From the IMG/VR virus record IMGVR_UViG_3300036846_000713, positions 1-38,144 of that record: a stretch of 38,144 nt of DNA, one strand, 5' to 3'. The notes under the pieces were generated by a model, which saw only the letters and a list, made by a program, of their open reading frames with translations, had not been told where the DNA came from and ran no database searches. Of this stretch, positions 36,579-38,144 are shown one piece after another. Position numbers and translations under genes: made by a program. Origin of the DNA: a virus. Positions within the stretch are counted from its first letter, which is position 1. The number at the start of each line of letters is the position of its first letter.

Positions 36579-36907
36579 CTAGGCGCGGGCGCCTATCCAT
36601 GTTTAGGCCAGGCCCACCGCGTGCCCGCCTGGGCACGGCCAACGTGCTATTGTCGGGCGCCGGCCGCGATAGGGGCTTGCGCCTGGCCAAAATCCGCGCG
36701 GTTGTCGCGCGCCGCAGCGGCGGCTGGTGCGAGTGCGACGAGTGCCGGATTACGGGCGATAGGTTGCCGGCGGACGAGTTTGACCATGTCGTGCCGCTTT
36801 GGGAGGGCGGCGCGGATACGATTGACAATTTCCAACACCTCAACGCAACTTGCCACGCCAAAAAAACAGCGCGGGAAAACCGGCGACGACTTGGCCTTGA
36901 CGTCTAA
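36575..36907 (+). CDS. HNH endonuclease
   Basis: A 110-residue nuclease: GGWCECDECR, then DEFDHVVPLWEGGADTIDNFQHLNATCHAKKT, the complete HNH signature with DHxxPL and N...CHxxKT. Such genes commonly precede terminase genes and help nick or cut DNA at packaging. If the genome circularises, this gene lies about 1.5 kb before the terminase genes. ATG 36575 overlaps the previous stop. Confidence 0.85.
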   Translation: MTRRGRLSMFRPGPPRARLGTANVLLSGAGRDRGLRLAKIRAVVARRSGGWCECDECRITGDRLPADEFDHVVPLWEGGADTIDNFQHLNATCHAKKTARENRRRLGLDV

Positions 36908-36926
36908 CACGTAAGGAAGCGGGACT

Positions 36927-37385
36927 ATGGACATGCAAGCGACTATCGCGCGGCGGATATTTGCGCCGGACAAGAAACTGGAAATGGGCAAATTTGCCCA
37001 CGAAAGCACATTGGGCCGCCAGGCGTGCGCGCGCCACCTGGGCGTCACGCCTAGCCAGCTGGATTACTATGTGCGCGCCTATCGCTTTGCCAACGGCTTG
37101 TTGCAACCGCGCAATCCCCCGCTAACCAGCGACATAAAAGCCCTGGCGATATTGGCCAAACTGGACGGCACGCCCGCCAAACGCGGGCCCTATAAAACGG
37201 CCAAATCCGCACCGACGCCCACGCCGACGCCAACCCAGGCGCAATTGGTGCCCGTCGACAACCAAGCCGGCGCCCTGGCCAATTTGCGCGCCGCCAACGC
37301 CGCGCTGCAAGCGGATTTGGACCGCGCGCTGGACGAAGTCCTGACGCTGCAAAAGTTGCTTATGGTTGTCGGGCGCACGTTGTGA
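36927..37385 (+). CDS. DNA-binding candidate with coiled-coil tail
   Basis: A 152-residue protein with AAGGAAG upstream. ESTLGRQACARHLGVTPSQLDYYVRAYRFANG looks like a helix-turn-helix segment (about 26-60). A Pro/Thr-rich linker with repeated (PT) units follows, then a coiled coil (ALANLRAANAALQADLDRALDEVLTLQKLL). It may regulate or pack DNA. It overlaps the next gene by 4 bases. Confidence 0.5.
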   Translation: MDMQATIARRIFAPDKKLEMGKFAHESTLGRQACARHLGVTPSQLDYYVRAYRFANGLLQPRNPPLTSDIKALAILAKLDGTPAKRGPYKTAKSAPTPTPTPTQAQLVPVDNQAGALANLRAANAALQADLDRALDEVLTLQKLLMVVGRTL

Positions 37386-37633
37386 CTAAAAAGCGCCCCA
37401 AAGTCCGGCTATGGTCGCCGCAACGGCCCGCGCGCCCCGACGTCGACCCGATATACACGCAAATCAAACGGCTGATGGACCGGGACAAGGCCAGCATATG
37501 GGACAAGGCCGATGGCAGCGGCTTATCAACGACGACGCTATACAACTGGCGCAAAGGCAAAACCAAGCGCCCGTCCGGCGTATCGTTACAGATGGCCGCC
37601 AGCTATTTGGGCAAGCGGATACGGTTGGACTAG
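37382..37633 (+). CDS. Small HTH regulator candidate
   Basis: An 83-residue protein from GTG 37382, basic at the start (TKKRPKVRLW). KLMDRDKASIWDKADGSGLSTTTLYNWRKGKTKRPSGVSLQMAASYLGKRI has an XRE/Cro-like turn: a helix, then SGLSTTTLYNWRKGKT resembling recognition, then a further helix. This is the nearest thing to a repressor in the window. A non-divergent, end-of-operon position is unusual for a CI-type gene. Confidence 0.55.
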   Translation: MTKKRPKVRLWSPQRPARPDVDPIYTQIKRLMDRDKASIWDKADGSGLSTTTLYNWRKGKTKRPSGVSLQMAASYLGKRIRLD

Positions 37634-37643
37634 GGACTATGCG

Positions 37644-37847
37644 GTGGGCGATTACGACGCGGTGACATGGCTGGCCATTGGCGTAAATGCCGGCGTCGCG
37701 GGGATTGCCCTGGCTGTCGCGGGGCGCTTTATGGGCGACTATTGGCGCACCCGCGACAGTGACGAATTGCGGAGCATGCTGCTGGCCTTGGCCTTGGCCG
37801 TATCGGGCACGGTTGGCGTGGCCTTGGCCAGCGGCGCGCCCCGCTAA
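37644..37847 (+). CDS. Small two-span membrane protein
   Basis: A 67-residue ORF from GTG 37644, with AGGGA about 8 bases upstream. Two hydrophobic helices (WLAIGVNAGVAGIALAVAGRF and LLALALAVSGTVGVALASG) joined by a polar loop rich in D/R/S (MGDYWRTRDSDELRSM). A second holin-like candidate. Earlier starts would run through the neighbouring gene. No family assigned. Confidence 0.5.
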   Translation: MGDYDAVTWLAIGVNAGVAGIALAVAGRFMGDYWRTRDSDELRSMLLALALAVSGTVGVALASGAPR

Positions 37848-38144
37848 CGCAACGGCGCGGCCAGGCGCACGGCTTACCCCTTGTCGTGCGTCGCAAGCCA
37901 CGCCGCACGGGCTGCCGCGCCGCATGTTGGCAGCCCTGGGCGTGGGGCTGACGGGTTGGCAGCGTCCACCCGTCGCCCCACGTCGCCCACGCCCGCCTAA
38001 GCCGTGCTGGGCCCGCCGCGCGCCTTGGTGGCATGACGATAGCGCCACGCCCAGGCCAGCCCCAGCGGCCGGCGCTGGGCCGCCTGGGGGCTGGCCGGGC
38101 GCGGGGGGGGCGGGACAAAATCAAACGGGGGGCCGGTCGGATAC
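37848..38144. other. Non-coding right end with large hairpins
   Basis: No gene is supported. A hairpin with one bulged base pairs GGGGCTGACGGGT with ACCCGTCGCCCC (about 37945-37981), and an inverted repeat pairs GGCCAGCCCCAG with CTGGGGGCTGGCC (about 38052-38097), with a G8 run after it. A packaging-site role beside the terminase start, if the ends join, is possible. No unusual motif is certain. Confidence 0.35.

Overview
The window reads as one nearly complete temperate siphovirus (long non-contractile tail) genome, either a phage contig or an excised prophage. Base composition is high G+C. Every gene I can support lies on the + strand, and most neighbours overlap by 1-8 bases (ATGA or TAATG junctions). 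The module types (HK97-type terminase and capsid, a DUF1833-NlpC/P60-tip block, P4-type integrase, AlpA-like regulators) suggest a proteobacterial host, probably alphaproteobacterial; that assignment is inference. No tRNA, CRISPR array or IS element was seen. An HNH endonuclease, an HTH protein and a small membrane protein at the right end would sit just before the terminase genes at the left end if the molecule is circular or circularly permuted.

Layout. 1-2298: AT-rich leader with palindromes, a promoter, small and large terminase subunits. 2301-3844: a tiny ORF, a hairpin leader and two conserved-looking phage proteins, ended by a terminator. 3957-5371: an extraordinary 1.4-kb tract of degenerate GGCNN pentamers with no credible gene. 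5395-8449: a small protein, a tiny membrane ORF, a repeat-dense site (attP candidate), a P4-type integrase and two accessory genes, then a terminator and more pentamer repeats. 8786-12060: regulatory and replication block, with an excisionase/AlpA-like protein, two replication proteins, 21-bp iteron-like repeats inside the first of them, a KilAC/ANT protein and small zinc-motif proteins. 12321-19678: head and neck genes, with prohead protease fused to major capsid protein, then portal (unusually after the capsid gene), adaptor, closure, HK97-gp10-like and terminator proteins. 19704-33471: tail genes, comprising a tail tube protein with a long lectin-like C-terminus, an Asp-box beta-propeller, tail chaperone with a frameshift at A9, a cysteine-cluster/DNA methylase cassette, tape measure, DUF1833-like, NlpC/P60, tail tip J-like and an unknown. 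33484-37847: tail fibre with an S74 chaperone, holin-like protein, AlpA-like protein, Zn-motif protein, HNH, two DNA-binding candidates and a second small membrane protein.

How it fits together: integrase plus AlpA-like proteins imply lysogeny. The two replication proteins and the iterons imply a lambda-like origin inside a replication gene, relying on host helicase and polymerase because none is visible here. Terminase, HNH, capsid, neck and tail genes build the virion. The fibre, the lectin-tailed tube protein and the propeller are the likely surface-recognition parts. I did not find an obvious endolysin or a classical CI-type repressor.

The strongest candidates for something undescribed are the GGCNN tract and its dispersed short copies, the repeat-rich site before the integrase, the intragenic iterons that share a motif with the operator-like left end, and the chimeric tail decoration. 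GATC is strongly depleted except in a segment of the tail fibre that looks recently acquired.
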